Source of the DNA: Deltaproteobacteria bacterium
GTDB lineage: Bacteria > Desulfobacterota > Desulfobulbia > Desulfobulbales > BM004
DNA length: 13,981 nt
Assembly: GCA_020346205.1 (NCBI GenBank)
Contig: CP070776.1
Location: forward strand, 885,084-899,064
Direction: 5' to 3'
Within the stretch, counting starts at the first letter, position 1. Each line of letters opens with the position of its first letter. Under the pieces are notes generated by a model. It did no database searches. It was given only the letters and a program-made list of their open reading frames with translations, and was not told the origin of the DNA. Positions 13,426-13,981 of the stretch are shown here, in pieces. The position numbers and the translations under genes are program-made.

Positions 13426-13981
13426 ATGAATATCATTCAGGATTTATTCGGTAAATCGCCTTTCGGGCCTTTGGTTGAGCATACTAAGAAGGTACATGAG
13501 TGTGTTGAAATGCTCAGGCCGCTCATGGAGGCCCTGGTCAATGAGGATTATGAGGAGATCCGCAAGATCCAGGACAAGATTTCCAGGCTGGAGTACGAGG
13601 CGGACACTATCAAGCATGATGTGCGTGAGCATCTCCCCCGTCGCTATTTCATGCCGGTTGAGCGGGTGGAGCTTGAAAGGTTCATCAGCAGCCAGGATAA
13701 AATAGCAGACAAGGCCGAGGATTTCGCCGTTATTCTGACGCTGCGCAAGACCAAGCTGCATCCTGATATCATGGATAAGTTTTTTGATTTTCTGGACCAG
13801 GTCTTTCAGGTCACCGGCACACTCCTGGGCGCAGCGGTTGAATTGAAGAATCTTGCCGAGGTTTCTTTCAGTGGTGCAGAAGCCAAGCATGTTCTTGACA
13901 TCCTCCAGGGCCTCAACGAGGAGGAATGGAAGGCAGACCGTTTAGCCCGCAGCCTGAGCAGGGATATCTACCGTCTCGAGG
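13426..13981 (+). CDS. DUF47 (PhoU-like, TIGR00153) phosphate-transport regulator, 3'-truncated by window
   Basis: ATG 13426 has GAGG at 13415-13418, 7 bases upstream. The frame stays open to the window edge, giving 185 complete codons of a family that is usually about 210-225 residues. The start MNIIQDLFGKSPFGPLVEH is characteristic of DUF47/PhoU-divergent proteins, followed by all-alpha segments rich in conserved charges (ISRLEYEADTIKHDVREHLPR, then FISSQDKIADKAEDFAVIL). The DKIADKAED motif corresponds to the metal-binding helices of PhoU-like bundles. Such proteins commonly sit next to a Pit-type low-affinity phosphate transporter and modulate it, so a pit gene is expected just past the edge; that is a prediction. 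It follows phoBR with a 188-base gap. Its base composition returns to GC-richer than phoR. Confidence 0.88.
   Translation, partial: MNIIQDLFGKSPFGPLVEHTKKVHECVEMLRPLMEALVNEDYEEIRKIQDKISRLEYEADTIKHDVREHLPRRYFMPVERVELERFISSQDKIADKAEDFAVILTLRKTKLHPDIMDKFFDFLDQVFQVTGTLLGAAVELKNLAEVSFSGAEAKHVLDILQGLNEEEWKADRLARSLSRDIYRLE

Noticed and set aside
13444..13890. 148-residue open frame on the minus strand inside the DUF47 gene
   Set aside because: It is antisense to a DUF47 coding frame that has a good ribosome binding site and family motifs. Its product shows no recognisable domain.

Overview
The window reads as chromosomal DNA from a Gram-negative bacterium of moderate GC. A BamE-like lipoprotein, Pcm, a YqaA/DedA protein, an oxygen-dependent type HemG/HemY oxidase, a methylthioadenosine/S-adenosylhomocysteine deaminase and a DUF47 phosphate-transport regulator occur together here. 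That mix resembles Deltaproteobacteria in the broad sense (Desulfobacterota, perhaps Desulfobulbales-like). This placement is inferred from gene content and protein style and was not tested by a search. I see no tRNA, rRNA, CRISPR, transposase or phage gene.

Layout. (1) 84-1421 (+) is dnaA, with neither dnaN nor gyrB after it. (2) 1422-1599 separates the convergent dnaA and hemG genes and holds a long, nested inverted repeat. (3) 1600-3673 (-) is a two-gene unit, a calcineurin-like phosphoesterase followed by protoporphyrinogen oxidase. (4) 3834-5723 (+) is htpG (Hsp90) with a good sigma70-type promoter whose -10 lies in a Fur-box-like palindrome. (5) 5871-7529 (+) is a tightly overlapping trio: BamE-like lipoprotein, pcm, YqaA-type membrane protein. 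(6) 7618-7731 (+) is an unannotated-looking 37-residue membrane microprotein with a near-ideal ribosome binding site; its 3' end overlaps the convergent mtaD gene (7726-9033, -). (7) 9151-13981 (+) is an arsenic/phosphate block: an ArsC-Acr3 fusion, phoB, phoR, and the start of a DUF47 (PhoU-like) gene cut by the window end.

How the genes fit together. The most coherent functional story is on the right. The fused protein should reduce arsenate and export the arsenite. Arsenate enters cells as a phosphate analogue, and the next genes (26 bp and 2 bp gaps) encode a PhoB/PhoR pair, followed by a DUF47 protein of the kind that usually sits beside a Pit phosphate transporter. This suggests arsenate detoxification coupled to phosphate sensing. 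phoB and phoR are visibly more AT-rich than the genes on either side, so the cluster may have been assembled from parts of different origin.

I do not see an entirely new defence or metabolic system. The best candidates for something undescribed are the structured element between dnaA and hemG, the 37-residue His-rich membrane microprotein, and the ArsC-Acr3/phoBR linkage.
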